From Geodermatophilus sp. DF01-2 (GTDB lineage Bacteria > Actinomycetota > Actinomycetes > Mycobacteriales > Geodermatophilaceae): a stretch of DNA of 41,080 nucleotides. Location of the stretch: assembly GCF_004571065.1 (NCBI RefSeq), contig NZ_SPQN01000030.1, positions 1 to 41,080 on the forward strand. The letters run 5' to 3'. Under the pieces are notes generated by a model. The model made no database searches. It was not told where the DNA came from and saw only the letters and a list, made by a program, of their open reading frames with translations. This document shows, piece by piece, positions 32,186 to 40,344 of the stretch. The number at the start of each line of letters is the position of its first letter. The first letter of the stretch is position 1. The position numbers and the translations under genes are program-made.

Positions 32186-33496
32186 GTGACAGCAGCTGGG
32201 GCCGACCTCACCCTCCGGCACCCGGTGGAGCGTTTTCGACTGGAGAACGGGCTGCGCGTCGTGCTGGCGCCCGACCGCAGCGTCCCGGTGGTCGCCGTGA
32301 CCGTCTCCTACGACGTCGGGATGCGCAACGAGCCGCAGGGCCGCACCGGATTCGCCCACCTCTTCGAGCACCTGATGTTCCAGGGCTCGGCCAACGTGCC
32401 GAAGATGGAGCACGCTCGCCTGGTCCAGGCCGCCGGCGGCACCTTCAACGGCTCGACCCACCAGGACTACACGAATTACTACGAGGCCCTTCCCGCCGAG
32501 GCCCTCGAGCGCGCCCTGTTCCTCGAGGCCGACCGCATGGCGGCGCCGGCCATCACCGAGGAGAACCTCCGCAACCAGATCGACGTGGTGAAGGAGGAGA
32601 TCCGGGTCAACGTGCTCAACCGCCCCTACGGCGCCTTCCCGTGGCTGCAGCTGCCGCCGATCGCCTTCGAGAGCTTCGCCAACACCCACGACGGCTACGG
32701 CTCTTTCGTCGACCTGGAGTCCTCGACGGTCGACGATGCCGCGGACTTCTTCCACCGCTACTACGCGCCGGGCAACGCCGTCCTCTGCCTCGGTGGTGAC
32801 CTGGACGTCGAGGAGACCGAGCAGCTGGTCCACCGCTGGTTCGGCCCGATCGTCGCCCGCGAGGTGCCGCCGACGCCGTTGACGGGCGAGCCCTCGCCGA
32901 CGACGGTTCGCTCCGGGGTGGTCGAGGACCGACTCGCGCCGGCGCCCGCGGTCGCCCTCGGCTGGCGCGTCCCCGACCCGGTCGGCGACCTCGACACCTA
33001 CCTCGGCACGGTGTTGCTCGCCGAGCTGCTCAGCGAGGGAGACGCCTCCCGGCTGGAGCGCCGGCTGGTCCACGACGACCAGCTCGCCGTCGCGCAGAGC
33101 AGCTACGTCGGCCTGTTCGGCGACCCGTTCGACGTCCGGAACGCCACGCTGCTGACCACGCAGGTGCACCACCCCCCATCGGTCCCCGCCGACAAGGTCA
33201 TGGCCGCGGTGCACGAGGAGGTCGGCCGGATCGCCGAGGACGGCGTCGGCGCCGACGAGCTGACCCGGGTGCAGGCCCGCACCGAGGCCCAGCTGCTGCG
33301 CCAGGCCGACTCGGTCCTCGGCCGCACGCTGGCCTTCGCCAACGCCGAGCTGATCCACGGCCGCGCCGAGCTGGCCGGCGAGCTGGCTGCCCGGCTGGCC
33401 GCCGTCACCCCCGAGCAGGTGCGGACCGCCGCTCGGGGGCTGGATCCCGGCACCGTCGCGGTCCTCGAGCTGCGCGCGACGGGAGGACGTCGGTGA
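32186..33496 (+). CDS. M16 zinc metalloprotease, catalytic subunit
   Basis: A 436-residue inverzincin. The inverted zinc motif HLFEHLMF (HxxEH) is in the N-terminal domain, with the third ligand Glu in LFLEADRM about 55 residues later; the C-terminal half is the inactive homologous domain. There is no signal peptide, so it is cytoplasmic. Start GTG 32186 behind a leaderless -10. A second, motif-less M16 gene follows 73 bp downstream, the arrangement of bacterial heterodimeric M16 peptidases. It probably degrades small unfolded peptides. Confidence 0.93.
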   Translation: MTAAGADLTLRHPVERFRLENGLRVVLAPDRSVPVVAVTVSYDVGMRNEPQGRTGFAHLFEHLMFQGSANVPKMEHARLVQAAGGTFNGSTHQDYTNYYEALPAEALERALFLEADRMAAPAITEENLRNQIDVVKEEIRVNVLNRPYGAFPWLQLPPIAFESFANTHDGYGSFVDLESSTVDDAADFFHRYYAPGNAVLCLGGDLDVEETEQLVHRWFGPIVAREVPPTPLTGEPSPTTVRSGVVEDRLAPAPAVALGWRVPDPVGDLDTYLGTVLLAELLSEGDASRLERRLVHDDQLAVAQSSYVGLFGDPFDVRNATLLTTQVHHPPSVPADKVMAAVHEEVGRIAEDGVGADELTRVQARTEAQLLRQADSVLGRTLAFANAELIHGRAELAGELAARLAAVTPEQVRTAARGLDPGTVAVLELRATGGRR

Positions 33497-33569
33497 GCGA
33501 GCTCGCCAGCTCACGCATGAACACGGCAGCACCGCGGACGCGGCCGACGAGCGCCGACGAGGAGGGCTC

Positions 33570-34925
33570 GTGAGCGCCCCGGTCCTGATCCCGCCGCTGG
33601 GCGAGCCCCGGCCCCAGCCCGAGCTGGCCGTCACCGAGGAGACGCTGCCCAGCGGGCTCCGCCTGGTCGTCGTCCCTCGCCCGGGCGTCCCGCTGGTCGA
33701 GCTGCGGCTGCGGGTGCCCTTCGCCGCCGCCACCGCCCGCGCCGCCGCGCAGCACACCGCCCGCTCGTCGGTGCTCTCCGGCGCCGTCCTGCTGGGAACC
33801 GGCGCGCACGACGCCATCGGCATCGCCGAACTCGTGCAGGCCCACGGCGGGGAGCTGTCGGTCTCCACCGACCCCGACCGGCTGCTGTTCTCCACCACGC
33901 TGCTCGCCGAGGGGCTGACCCCGGTGCTCGGGGTGCTGGCCGAGGTGCTCACCGACGCCACCTACCCGGCCGACCGGGTGGAGGCGGAGCGGGCCCGGGT
34001 CGCCGAGCGGATCTCGATCGCCCGGTCCCAGCCCGGCGTCATCGCGCGCACCGCGCTGGCCGCCCGTCGCTACGGCAACCATCCGTATGCCGAGCAGCTG
34101 CCCGACCCGGAGATCGTCACCGCGGTGCGCAGCCAGGCGCTGCGCAAGCTGCACCGGGAGCGGGTGCTGCCCGCCGGCAGCACCCTGGTGCTGGTCGGCG
34201 ACCTCGATCCGGCCGCCGCGGTGGAGGCCGCCGGTACGGCGCTGGCCGGCTGGACCGGCGAGGGGACGGCGGTCGCCGCCCCGCCGGTACCGCAGCCGGC
34301 CCCCGGCCCGCTGCAGGTCGTCGACCGGCCCGGCGCCGTGCAGTCCAACCTACGGCTCGGGGGCCCCGCGCCCGGCCGCACCGACCCCGACCTGCCCGCC
34401 GTCCGGCTGGCCAACATGGTCTACGGCGGCTACTTCTCCTCCCGGCTGGTGGAGAACATCCGCGAACGGCGCGGCTACAGCTACAGCCCGCGCAGCTCGG
34501 TCGACCACCTGGCCGCCGCTTCCTCGTTCCTCGTCGAGGCCGACGTCGCCACCGAGGTCACCGGCCCGGCGCTGCTCGAGACCTGGTACGAGCTGGGCCG
34601 CATGGCGCTCGCACCGGTCACCGAGGAGGAGCTGGACGGCGCCCGGCGCTACGTGCTGGGCAGCATGGCGCTGTCCACGGCCACCCACGCGGGGCTGGCC
34701 AGCACGCTGTCCGCGCTCGCCGGGTCGGGCCTGCCGCCGGAGTGGCTGGCCGGGCACCAGCGTGCGCTGGCCCGGGTCACCGTCGAGGAGGTCCAGGAGG
34801 CCGCCCGCCGCGTCCTACAGCCGGCCGGGCTCACCGCGGTCGTCGTCGGCGACGCCGGGCAGGTCGGCGACGCCCTGCGTGCGCTCGGCCCGGTCGAGGT
34901 CGTCTCCGCCCCGGACGAGGCATGA
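33570..34925 (+). CDS. M16-like non-catalytic partner subunit
   Basis: A 451-residue M16 homologue lacking HxxEH: the corresponding region reads AAQHTARSSVLSGAVLLG. It retains the substrate-gripping Arg/Tyr region of partner subunits (YFSSRLVENIRERRGYSYSP). Such subunits pair with the zinc subunit to close the chamber. Start GTG 33570 is set by GAGGAGG a few bases upstream. Its stop overlaps the nudC start (ATGA), so all three genes are probably one transcript. Confidence 0.9.
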   Translation: MSAPVLIPPLGEPRPQPELAVTEETLPSGLRLVVVPRPGVPLVELRLRVPFAAATARAAAQHTARSSVLSGAVLLGTGAHDAIGIAELVQAHGGELSVSTDPDRLLFSTTLLAEGLTPVLGVLAEVLTDATYPADRVEAERARVAERISIARSQPGVIARTALAARRYGNHPYAEQLPDPEIVTAVRSQALRKLHRERVLPAGSTLVLVGDLDPAAAVEAAGTALAGWTGEGTAVAAPPVPQPAPGPLQVVDRPGAVQSNLRLGGPAPGRTDPDLPAVRLANMVYGGYFSSRLVENIRERRGYSYSPRSSVDHLAAASSFLVEADVATEVTGPALLETWYELGRMALAPVTEEELDGARRYVLGSMALSTATHAGLASTLSALAGSGLPPEWLAGHQRALARVTVEEVQEAARRVLQPAGLTAVVVGDAGQVGDALRALGPVEVVSAPDEA

Positions 34926-35884
34926 GCGTCCCGGACGGCGGCAGCACTCCGGCGGACAACCCGCCGCCGTCCGGGGCCGACGTCCCGTGGCCGGAGAGCA
35001 GCCCCTCGCCGGCCGGGGTCCTGCCGGTGCTGTCCCGTTCCGCGCACGACCGCAGCCACCTGGCCCGCGCGCTGCCCGACCCGACGGGCGGGCGGCCGGT
35101 GCGCGTGCTGACGGTCGACGAGCGCCGGACCGTGCCGGTCGAGGAGGCCGACGGCGGGCCGCGGCTGGTCTGGGAGCAACGGACGAGGCTGCCGGACGGC
35201 GCGGTCTTCCTCGGTGAGGCCGGCGGGGTGCCCTACGCGGCCGTCCGTGGGGAGCGGCGGCTGTCCGTCGGCGGTCGCCGGGTCGATGCCTGGGCCGGCC
35301 TGCGCGACGTCGGCGCGGACCTCGACGACCTGGACGCCGGCCTGCTCGCCCAGGCGGTCGCCATGGTCGAGTGGCACGAGCGCAACCGGTTCAGCCCGCT
35401 GTCCGGCGCACGGACCACCGTCGAGCGCGCAGGCTGGGTGCAACGGGACCCGGACACCGGCACGGAGCTCTTCCCCCGCACCGACCCCGCAGTGATCATG
35501 CTCGTCCACGACGGCGGCGACCGGTGCGTGCTCGGCCGGCAGGCGGTGTGGCCGCCGGGACGCTTCTCGATCCTCGCGGGCTTCGTCGAGCCGGGGGAGT
35601 CCGCGGAGGCCGCGGTGGCCCGGGAGGTCGCCGAGGAGGTGGGGCTCCGGGTCACCGACATCCGGTACGTGGGCAGCCAGCCCTGGCCCTTCCCGCAGTC
35701 GCTGATGCTCGGCTTCACCGCCCGGGCCGAGGGTGACCCGACGCTGCGCCTGGACCCCACCGAGATCGAGGAGGCCCGCTGGTTCACCCGCGAGGAGCTG
35801 CGCTCCGGCGCCGGCCCACGGGCGCTGCCCCCGCCGGTCTCCATCGCCCGGCACATCATCGACCGGTGGTTGAAGGACGACTGA
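34922..35884 (+). CDS. nudC: NudC-type NAD(H) pyrophosphatase with degenerate zinc ribbon
   Basis: A 320-residue Nudix hydrolase that cleaves NADH/NAD to NMNH/NMN and AMP. The Nudix box runs from Gly220 (GFVEPGESAEAA then REVAEEVGL), and the NudC-specific SQPWPFPQSLM is at 252-262. Between the N-terminal domain and the Nudix fold, where NudC normally has a four-Cys zinc ribbon (CxxCG ... C), the sequence is RFSPLSGARTTVERAG followed by QRDPDTGTELFPRTDPA: all four Cys positions are replaced. Start ATG 34922 overlaps the M16 partner stop. In M. tuberculosis nudC is Rv3199c in the same order. Activity is probably kept because the catalytic box is intact. Confidence 0.92.
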   Translation: MSVPDGGSTPADNPPPSGADVPWPESSPSPAGVLPVLSRSAHDRSHLARALPDPTGGRPVRVLTVDERRTVPVEEADGGPRLVWEQRTRLPDGAVFLGEAGGVPYAAVRGERRLSVGGRRVDAWAGLRDVGADLDDLDAGLLAQAVAMVEWHERNRFSPLSGARTTVERAGWVQRDPDTGTELFPRTDPAVIMLVHDGGDRCVLGRQAVWPPGRFSILAGFVEPGESAEAAVAREVAEEVGLRVTDIRYVGSQPWPFPQSLMLGFTARAEGDPTLRLDPTEIEEARWFTREELRSGAGPRALPPPVSIARHIIDRWLKDD

Positions 35885-35941
35885 AGGACCCGTCTGCCCC
35901 CCACCATGCGCAGGCTCGCGGCGGGTCCCTGCAGGCGGGCC
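35885..35941 (+). repeat. Stop-codon-associated hairpin element, copy C
   Basis: Fills the whole 57-bp gap between the stop codons of nudC and the convergent kinase-like gene. Outer arms GGACCCGTCTGC (35886-35897) and GCAGGCGGGCC (35931-35941) pair with the bulged A and one G-U wobble. The inner stem shows CCCACC/GGCGGG with the A-C mismatch. Confidence 0.75.
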
Positions 35942-36592
35942 TCAGGCGAAGCGGCCCTGCAGTACCAGCGCCGGGTGCTCGGGGGAGTCGGCCAGCACCA
36001 CGGCGTCGGCCAGCGCTACCGGGTCGACCTCGTCGTCGTAGCGGTCGAAGGCGGGCAGCTCCCACGCCTGCTCCGCGGGGGTGCGTCGCCGTCGCGCCGC
36101 CGGCGCCACCCGCAGGTGGACGACGACGTCGAAGGCCAGCCCGAGGCCCTGCAGCAGCGCCCCCGGGACGAGCAGCACCCCGCGCGGCGGCATCGGCTGC
36201 GGTACGGCCCGCGCAGCCCGGTCGCGGGCGACGTCCCACAACACCGGGAGGTATTCGCCGGAGCCACCCGAGCCGACCGGGTCGAGCACCTCACGGGCCA
36301 GCGCGCCGGCGTCCAGCCAGTCGGTGTAGCGGGCGTCGGGGTCGGTGCGGCCGCGCTCGAGCCGCAGCGACGCCGGGCGCAGGAACCCACCGGCCGGGAC
36401 GACGACGGCGGGGCGGCCCGAGGGCGGCAGTCGCTCGGCCACCGCGGCGGCCAGGTCGGACGGGGCCGCGATGTCGGGCCCGTCCACCGCGACCCGCAGC
36501 GCGGACGCCCCGGGGTCGGGGTCGGTGCCGGCGAGCAGCCCGGCCAACCGGTCGGCCAGTGCCGCGGGCGTCAGCGGTTCCGGACGGGTCAG
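35942..36592 (-). CDS. Uridine-kinase-like P-loop protein with degenerate Walker A
   Basis: A 216-residue protein resembling actinobacterial uridine-kinase-like proteins: a strand and loop (ALRVAVDGPDIAAPSDLAAAV) where the P-loop should be, a substrate-type strand (RPAVVVPAGGFLRPASLRLE), YTDWLDAGALAREVLDP, then GVLLVPGALLQG and FDVVVHLRV. The Walker A GxxxxGK(S/T) is missing: the segment reads DGPDIAAPSDLA with no Lys, so ATP binding in the usual way is unlikely. The start is CTG 36592, because CTG overlaps the stop of the upstream ANTAR gene as CTGA and has GGAGG just upstream; no ATG or GTG fits. Role unknown, possibly a non-catalytic partner. Confidence 0.75.
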   Translation of the reverse strand: MTRPEPLTPAALADRLAGLLAGTDPDPGASALRVAVDGPDIAAPSDLAAAVAERLPPSGRPAVVVPAGGFLRPASLRLERGRTDPDARYTDWLDAGALAREVLDPVGSGGSGEYLPVLWDVARDRAARAVPQPMPPRGVLLVPGALLQGLGLAFDVVVHLRVAPAARRRRTPAEQAWELPAFDRYDDEVDPVALADAVVLADSPEHPALVLQGRFA

Positions 36593-37209
36593 GACCGGCC
36601 CTCCGCGGGCCCCCGCCCGGCCCGGGCGCGCGTGCGGGGGGCCCGGCCGGTGTTGCGGGCGGGAGCACGCGGTGGGGGAGCCGGCGGTGCCGGCTCGCCG
36701 GTCTCCGGCCCGGCCACGGGGACCGTCAGGCCGTCGAGAACCTCGCGGGCGAGCTCGGGAACCGGCCGGCCCTGCGAGCGGGCGTCGCGCCGCAGCTGCT
36801 CGAACGCCGCCTGCGGTGTGGTGCCGTGACGTTCGGCGAGCACGCCGATGGCCCGCTCGGTGGACACCCGGGCGGCGAGTGCGTGCTCCAGTTGGGCGAC
36901 CGTCCGTTCCAGCGTGGCGAGCCGGGCGTCCCGGGGATCGACGTCCGGGTCGGCGTCCCCGGCCCCGCCGCGGGCCGCGCGGCGGGTGCCGCGGTCGGGT
37001 TCGACGAGCGCGCCCAGCTCCTCGCTGACCAGGTCGGCGAGGCTCATCCCCTCCACGAGGTCGCCGACGTCCTCGGCCCGCCCCGGGGCGAACACCGACC
37101 AGCCGCGGCCGGTGCGGGCCACCACCACGGTGGGCTGTTCGGTGCGGGAGCCGTCGTCCTCGGGGTCGGTCGTCGGCGGGCACTCCGCTGGGGTGGTGCG
37201 CTCACTCAC
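36589..37209 (-). CDS. ANTAR domain protein
   Basis: A 206-residue protein with an ANTAR RNA-binding module at about residues 105-165 (LEHALAARVSTERAIGVLAERHG ... LARE), preceded by a ~90-residue N-terminal domain with VVVARTGRGWSVFAPG and an acidic helix, and followed by a Pro/Arg-rich tail. ANTAR domains bind paired hexaloop RNA hairpins and prevent termination. No GAF or receiver domain precedes it, so the signal input is unusual or absent. Start GTG 37209. Its stop overlaps the CTG of the kinase-like gene, so the two are translated together. The target RNA is not identified. Confidence 0.82.
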   Translation of the reverse strand: MSERTTPAECPPTTDPEDDGSRTEQPTVVVARTGRGWSVFAPGRAEDVGDLVEGMSLADLVSEELGALVEPDRGTRRAARGGAGDADPDVDPRDARLATLERTVAQLEHALAARVSTERAIGVLAERHGTTPQAAFEQLRRDARSQGRPVPELAREVLDGLTVPVAGPETGEPAPPAPPPRAPARNTGRAPRTRARAGRGPAEGRS

Positions 37210-37253
37210 TGGGCGGCCTCCGTGAGGGGCTGGGCCCGGCGGGCAGCCGGGGA

Positions 37254-37301
37254 CGAGAGGGCTACGGTAACGACCCGTCCGACACGACTATGCCCCTCTC
37301 G
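37254..37301 (-). terminator. Inverted repeat after mycoredoxin gene
   Basis: Arms CGAGAGGG (37254-37261) and CCCTCTCG (37294-37301) enclose a 32-nt loop, between the mycoredoxin stop and the ANTAR start. The loop holds a minus-strand TACCGT that may be the ANTAR -10. Terminator or regulatory RNA; not certain. Confidence 0.35.
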
Positions 37302-37329
37302 CGGAGCGCTGCGGACGAACCGCTCCCCG

Positions 37330-37593
37330 TCATGCCCCGGCAGCCTGCGCCAGCTGGGCCTTCACCTGGTCGATGCTGGGGTTGGTGAGAGCGCTGCCGT
37401 CCGGGAAGACGAGGGTCGGGACGGTGCGGTTCCCGCCGTTGGCCCGCATGACGACGTCGGCCGCGGTCTCGTCCTGCTCGATGTCCACCTCGGCGTACTC
37501 GATGCCCTCGCGCTGCATGAGCTTCTTCAGCCGCACGCAGTACCCGCACCAGGTGGTGGTGTACATGGTCACGACGGCGGGAGCGGCGGTCAT
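37330..37593 (-). CDS. mrx1: Mycoredoxin-1 (glutaredoxin-fold)
   Basis: An 87-residue thiol-disulfide reductase with the redox motif WCGYC (residues 15-19), the cis-Pro TVPTLVF and the FPDGSALTNPS segment; these match mycoredoxin-1, which reduces mycothiol mixed disulfides with electrons from mycothiol and mycothione reductase. Start ATG 37593 has AGGAGG nine nucleotides upstream. The gene lies beside nudC and divergently from uvrD2, as Rv3198A does in M. tuberculosis. Confidence 0.93.
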   Translation of the reverse strand: MTAAPAVVTMYTTTWCGYCVRLKKLMQREGIEYAEVDIEQDETAADVVMRANGGNRTVPTLVFPDGSALTNPSIDQVKAQLAQAAGA

Positions 37594-37749
37594 CGGGGTG
37601 TCCTCCTGGTGGTCGGGTCTGCGGGGCGGGGCCGGTACGGGTCCCCGTCGCCACCGCGTGGCAACGCCGCGCCCCCGGGGATGCTTCCCCGCCGGTCGGT
37701 ACCGGCTGGGAGGATGTGTGCCGGCCATCGAGCGGAGACGGAGAGGCCG

Positions 37750-39774
37750 ATGTCGCAGATCGCCGGTGCACCCGGAGACGTCCGGGTCGAGGGCGCCGAG
37801 GCGGTGCTGGCGCAGCTGGACGACGAGCAGCGCGCGGCCGCCCGGGCGGTGTCCGGGCCGGTCTGCATCCTCGCCGGTGCCGGCACGGGGAAGACCCGGA
37901 CGATCACCCACCGGATCGCCTACGGTGTCCACACCGGGGCCTTCGTGCCCGAGCAGGTTCTCGCGGTCACCTTCACCGCCCGGGCCGCCGGGGAACTGCG
38001 GTCCCGCCTGGCCGGGCTCGGTGTCGGCGGCGTCCAGGCCCGCACGTTCCACGCCGCCGCCATGCGCCAGCTGCGCTACTTCGCGCCGCGCGTGCTCGGC
38101 GGCCCGATGCCGGAGCTGGTCGAGAACAAGCTGCGCCTGGTGGCCGCGGCCGCCTCCCGCTCCCGGCTGTCCACCGACCGCACCAGCCTGCGCGACCTCG
38201 CCAGCGAGATCGAATGGGCCAAGACCACGTTGGCCACGCCCGACGACTACCCGGCACGGGCCCAGGCCGCCGGCCGCGAGCCGCCGTTCGAGCCCGCGGC
38301 GGTCGCGCGGGTGTACGCGAGCTACGAGTCGGCCAAGCAGCGGGACGGCGCGCTGGACTTCGAGGACCTGCTGCTGGTCACCGCGTTCGCCCTCGAGGAG
38401 CACCCGGACGTCGCCCGGCAGGTGCGAGGGCAGTACCGGCACTACGTCGTCGACGAGTACCAGGACGTCAACCCCCTGCAACAGCGGCTGCTCGACGCCT
38501 GGCTCGGGGGCCGGGCCGACGTGTGCGTGGTGGGCGACCCCAACCAGACGATCTACTCGTTCACCGGTGCCGATCCCGACTACCTGCTCGGCTTCGCCGA
38601 CCGCTACCCGGACGCGGAGGTCGTCAAGCTCGAGCGCGACTACCGCTCCACGCCACAGGTCGTGGCGCTGGCCAACAAACTGATCGGGCAGGCGCCGCCA
38701 CGCAGGGGCCTGCCCGGGCTGCGGCTGCTGGGCCAGCGCGCCGAGGGGCCGGCGCCCCGCTTCTTCGAGCACCCCGACGAGCCCACCGAAGCGGCCGCGG
38801 TCGCCCAGGCCTGCCGGGCACTGGTCGAGGCCGGGACACCGGCCGCCGAGATCGCCGTCCTGTTCCGCATCAACGCCCAGTCCGAGGTCTACGAGAACGC
38901 GCTGAGCGCAGCCGGCGTGCCGTACGTGCTCCGCGGCGGGGAGCGGTTCTTCGAGCGCCCTGAGGTCCGCGAGGCGGTCCTGCTGCTGCGCGGCGCTGCC
39001 GCGGGGGGCACCGAACCGGGCGCGCTCGTCCCGACCGTGCGCGACGTGCTGGCCTCCACCGGCTGGGTGGAGCACCGTCCGCCGCCCGGGGGCGCCGCGC
39101 GTGACCGCTGGCAGTCGCTGGCCGCGCTGGTCGACCTGGCCGTCGACCTGGTCGCCGAGGACCCGACGATGGAGCTGGCCGGCTTCGTGGCGCACCTGGC
39201 CGCCCGGGCCGACGCGCAGCACGCCCCGACGGTTCAGGGCGTCACGCTGGCCTCGATGCACGCGGCCAAGGGCCTGGAGTGGGACGCCGTCTTCGTCGTC
39301 GGCCTGGTCGACGGGGTCCTTCCCATCTCGCAGTCGCTGTCCCGCCCGGACGCGGTCGAGGAGGAGCGGCGGCTGCTCTACGTCGCCGTCACCCGGGCCC
39401 GCGAACAGCTCACCCTGTCCTGGTCGCTGGCCCGCAACCCCGGCGGCCGCCGGTCCCGGCCGCGCAGCCGCTTCCTCGACGGGCTGGTCCCGGGGTCCAC
39501 GCCCACGGCGGCCCCCGCGCCGCGCCGGCAGAAGCGCGCCAAGGTCGTGCTCGAGGGTGAGGCGGGGGAGCGGTTCGAGCGTCTGCGCGCCTGGCGCAGC
39601 GAGACCGCCGCCTCGGCGTCGGTGCCCGCCTACGTCGTCTTCACCGATGCGACGCTGCAGGCCATCGCGGAGACCCGGCCGGCGTCGCTGCGCGAGCTGG
39701 CCGCCCTGCCGGGCATCGGAGCCCGCAAGCTGGAGCTCTACGGCGAGGACGTCCTGGCGACCCTCAGCGCCTGA
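37750..39774 (+). CDS. uvrD2: UvrD2-type SF1 DNA helicase with HRDC domain, lacking the tetracysteine module
   Basis: A 674-residue ATP-dependent 3'-5' DNA helicase. Motifs: Walker A LAGAGTGKTR (Lys48), VVDEYQDVN (Asp235-Glu236), GDPNQTIYSFTGADP, LERDYRS, MHAAKGLEWD and LLYVAVTRAREQL. The C-terminal HRDC domain (about 600-670) ends LAALPGIGARKLELYGEDVL. In mycobacterial UvrD2 a tetracysteine zinc-type motif links the helicase to HRDC; here that linker (RFLDGLVPGSTPTAAPAPRR and on) has no Cys at all. Start ATG 37750; the reading frame is open far upstream but that part is not this protein. Divergent from mrx1, upstream of whiB7, as in M. tuberculosis (Rv3198c). Confidence 0.93.
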   Translation: MSQIAGAPGDVRVEGAEAVLAQLDDEQRAAARAVSGPVCILAGAGTGKTRTITHRIAYGVHTGAFVPEQVLAVTFTARAAGELRSRLAGLGVGGVQARTFHAAAMRQLRYFAPRVLGGPMPELVENKLRLVAAAASRSRLSTDRTSLRDLASEIEWAKTTLATPDDYPARAQAAGREPPFEPAAVARVYASYESAKQRDGALDFEDLLLVTAFALEEHPDVARQVRGQYRHYVVDEYQDVNPLQQRLLDAWLGGRADVCVVGDPNQTIYSFTGADPDYLLGFADRYPDAEVVKLERDYRSTPQVVALANKLIGQAPPRRGLPGLRLLGQRAEGPAPRFFEHPDEPTEAAAVAQACRALVEAGTPAAEIAVLFRINAQSEVYENALSAAGVPYVLRGGERFFERPEVREAVLLLRGAAAGGTEPGALVPTVRDVLASTGWVEHRPPPGGAARDRWQSLAALVDLAVDLVAEDPTMELAGFVAHLAARADAQHAPTVQGVTLASMHAAKGLEWDAVFVVGLVDGVLPISQSLSRPDAVEEERRLLYVAVTRAREQLTLSWSLARNPGGRRSRPRSRFLDGLVPGSTPTAAPAPRRQKRAKVVLEGEAGERFERLRAWRSETAASASVPAYVVFTDATLQAIAETRPASLRELAALPGIGARKLELYGEDVLATLSA

Positions 39775-39777
39775 TGG

Positions 39778-39863
39778 GGGACCCCCTCCTGCCCACCCCT
39801 CGTCGAAGGACCTCGCCGCCCCCCACGCCTCGCACGTTCGCCGTGGGCCCCCGCGGCGAGGCC
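39778..39863 (+). repeat. Stop-codon-associated hairpin element, copy D, with a duplicated left arm
   Basis: A full copy (39806-39863) has arms GGACCTCGCCGC (39808-39819) and GCGGCGAGGCC (39853-39863) with the bulged A and loop TCGCACGTTC. It is preceded by an extra partial left half (39778-39805) just after the uvrD2 stop. The copy at adnA/adnB shows the same kind of left-arm duplication. Confidence 0.72.
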
Positions 39864-39894
39864 GGGCCCGAAGGGGGCCGGACGGCGGCCACCG

Positions 39895-39932
39895 TTAAAT
39901 GCGTTGACCGCCTCCACGGCGGCCCCTACTGT
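39895..39932 (+). promoter_or_regulatory. whiB7 promoter with AT-rich WhiB7 box
   Basis: TTGACC (39904-39909), a 17-bp spacer and TACTGT (39927-39932) form a consensus-like primary-sigma promoter. TTAAAT (39895-39900) lies 3 bp before the -35. WhiB7 is known to activate its own promoter through an AT-rich sequence just upstream of the -35. The start site should be near 39939, giving a leader of about 530 nt. Confidence 0.7.
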
Positions 39933-40022
39933 CCTGATCGCGCTCAGGAGACCTCCCGGGCGCGCCAGACCCTGAGACCGGCCGCAGCCGGTGTCCGACC
40001 CCCGGAGGAGGTGGGTGACGTG

Positions 40023-40325
40023 ATGAGCACGATGTGGACCCTCGCCCCCGCCGGGGCCCGTGGCCCGGTGGGCATCGTCGCGCGTACGACCGCCTGCCCC
40101 GCCGTCTCGCCCGTGGCCACCCGCCTGCGCGCCGTCCCGGTGACCGCCGCCGTCGCGACCGTCGTCCCTGCCGCCCGCGTCATCGGCACCGGTGTCTTCG
40201 GGGCCCCGGCGACCGGGTTCCTCGGCACCGCCGGCTACGCGCAGCAGGACAGCAAGCGCCCGAACGACCAGCACGACAACGGCACCACCCTCGGGATCCA
40301 CTCCCCGAGGAGACCGTCGAGCTAG
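40023..40325 (+). CDS. Small open reading frame in the whiB7 leader (candidate regulatory uORF)
   Basis: A 100-codon frame starting MSTMWTLAPAGARGPVG, with GGAGGAGG upstream of ATG 40023 (GTG 40020 is also possible). The product is Ala/Val/Pro-rich with no recognised domain; the tail GYAQQDSKRPNDQHDNG is polar. It lies wholly inside the leader of whiB7 and ends at TAG 40325, 20 nt before a terminator-like hairpin. In mycobacteria and Streptomyces, whiB7/wblC leaders hold an upstream reading frame whose translation state sets read-through. This one is longer than usual, so it could also be an independent small gene. Confidence 0.6.
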   Translation: MSTMWTLAPAGARGPVGIVARTTACPAVSPVATRLRAVPVTAAVATVVPAARVIGTGVFGAPATGFLGTAGYAQQDSKRPNDQHDNGTTLGIHSPRRPSS

Positions 40326-40344
40326 CACTCGACCGGACCTCCTC

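Noticed and set aside
35866-37749. Long upstream extension of the uvrD2 frame
   Set aside because: It runs antisense through the kinase-like, ANTAR and mycoredoxin genes and has Arg/Pro-rich content; UvrD2 begins at ATG 37750.
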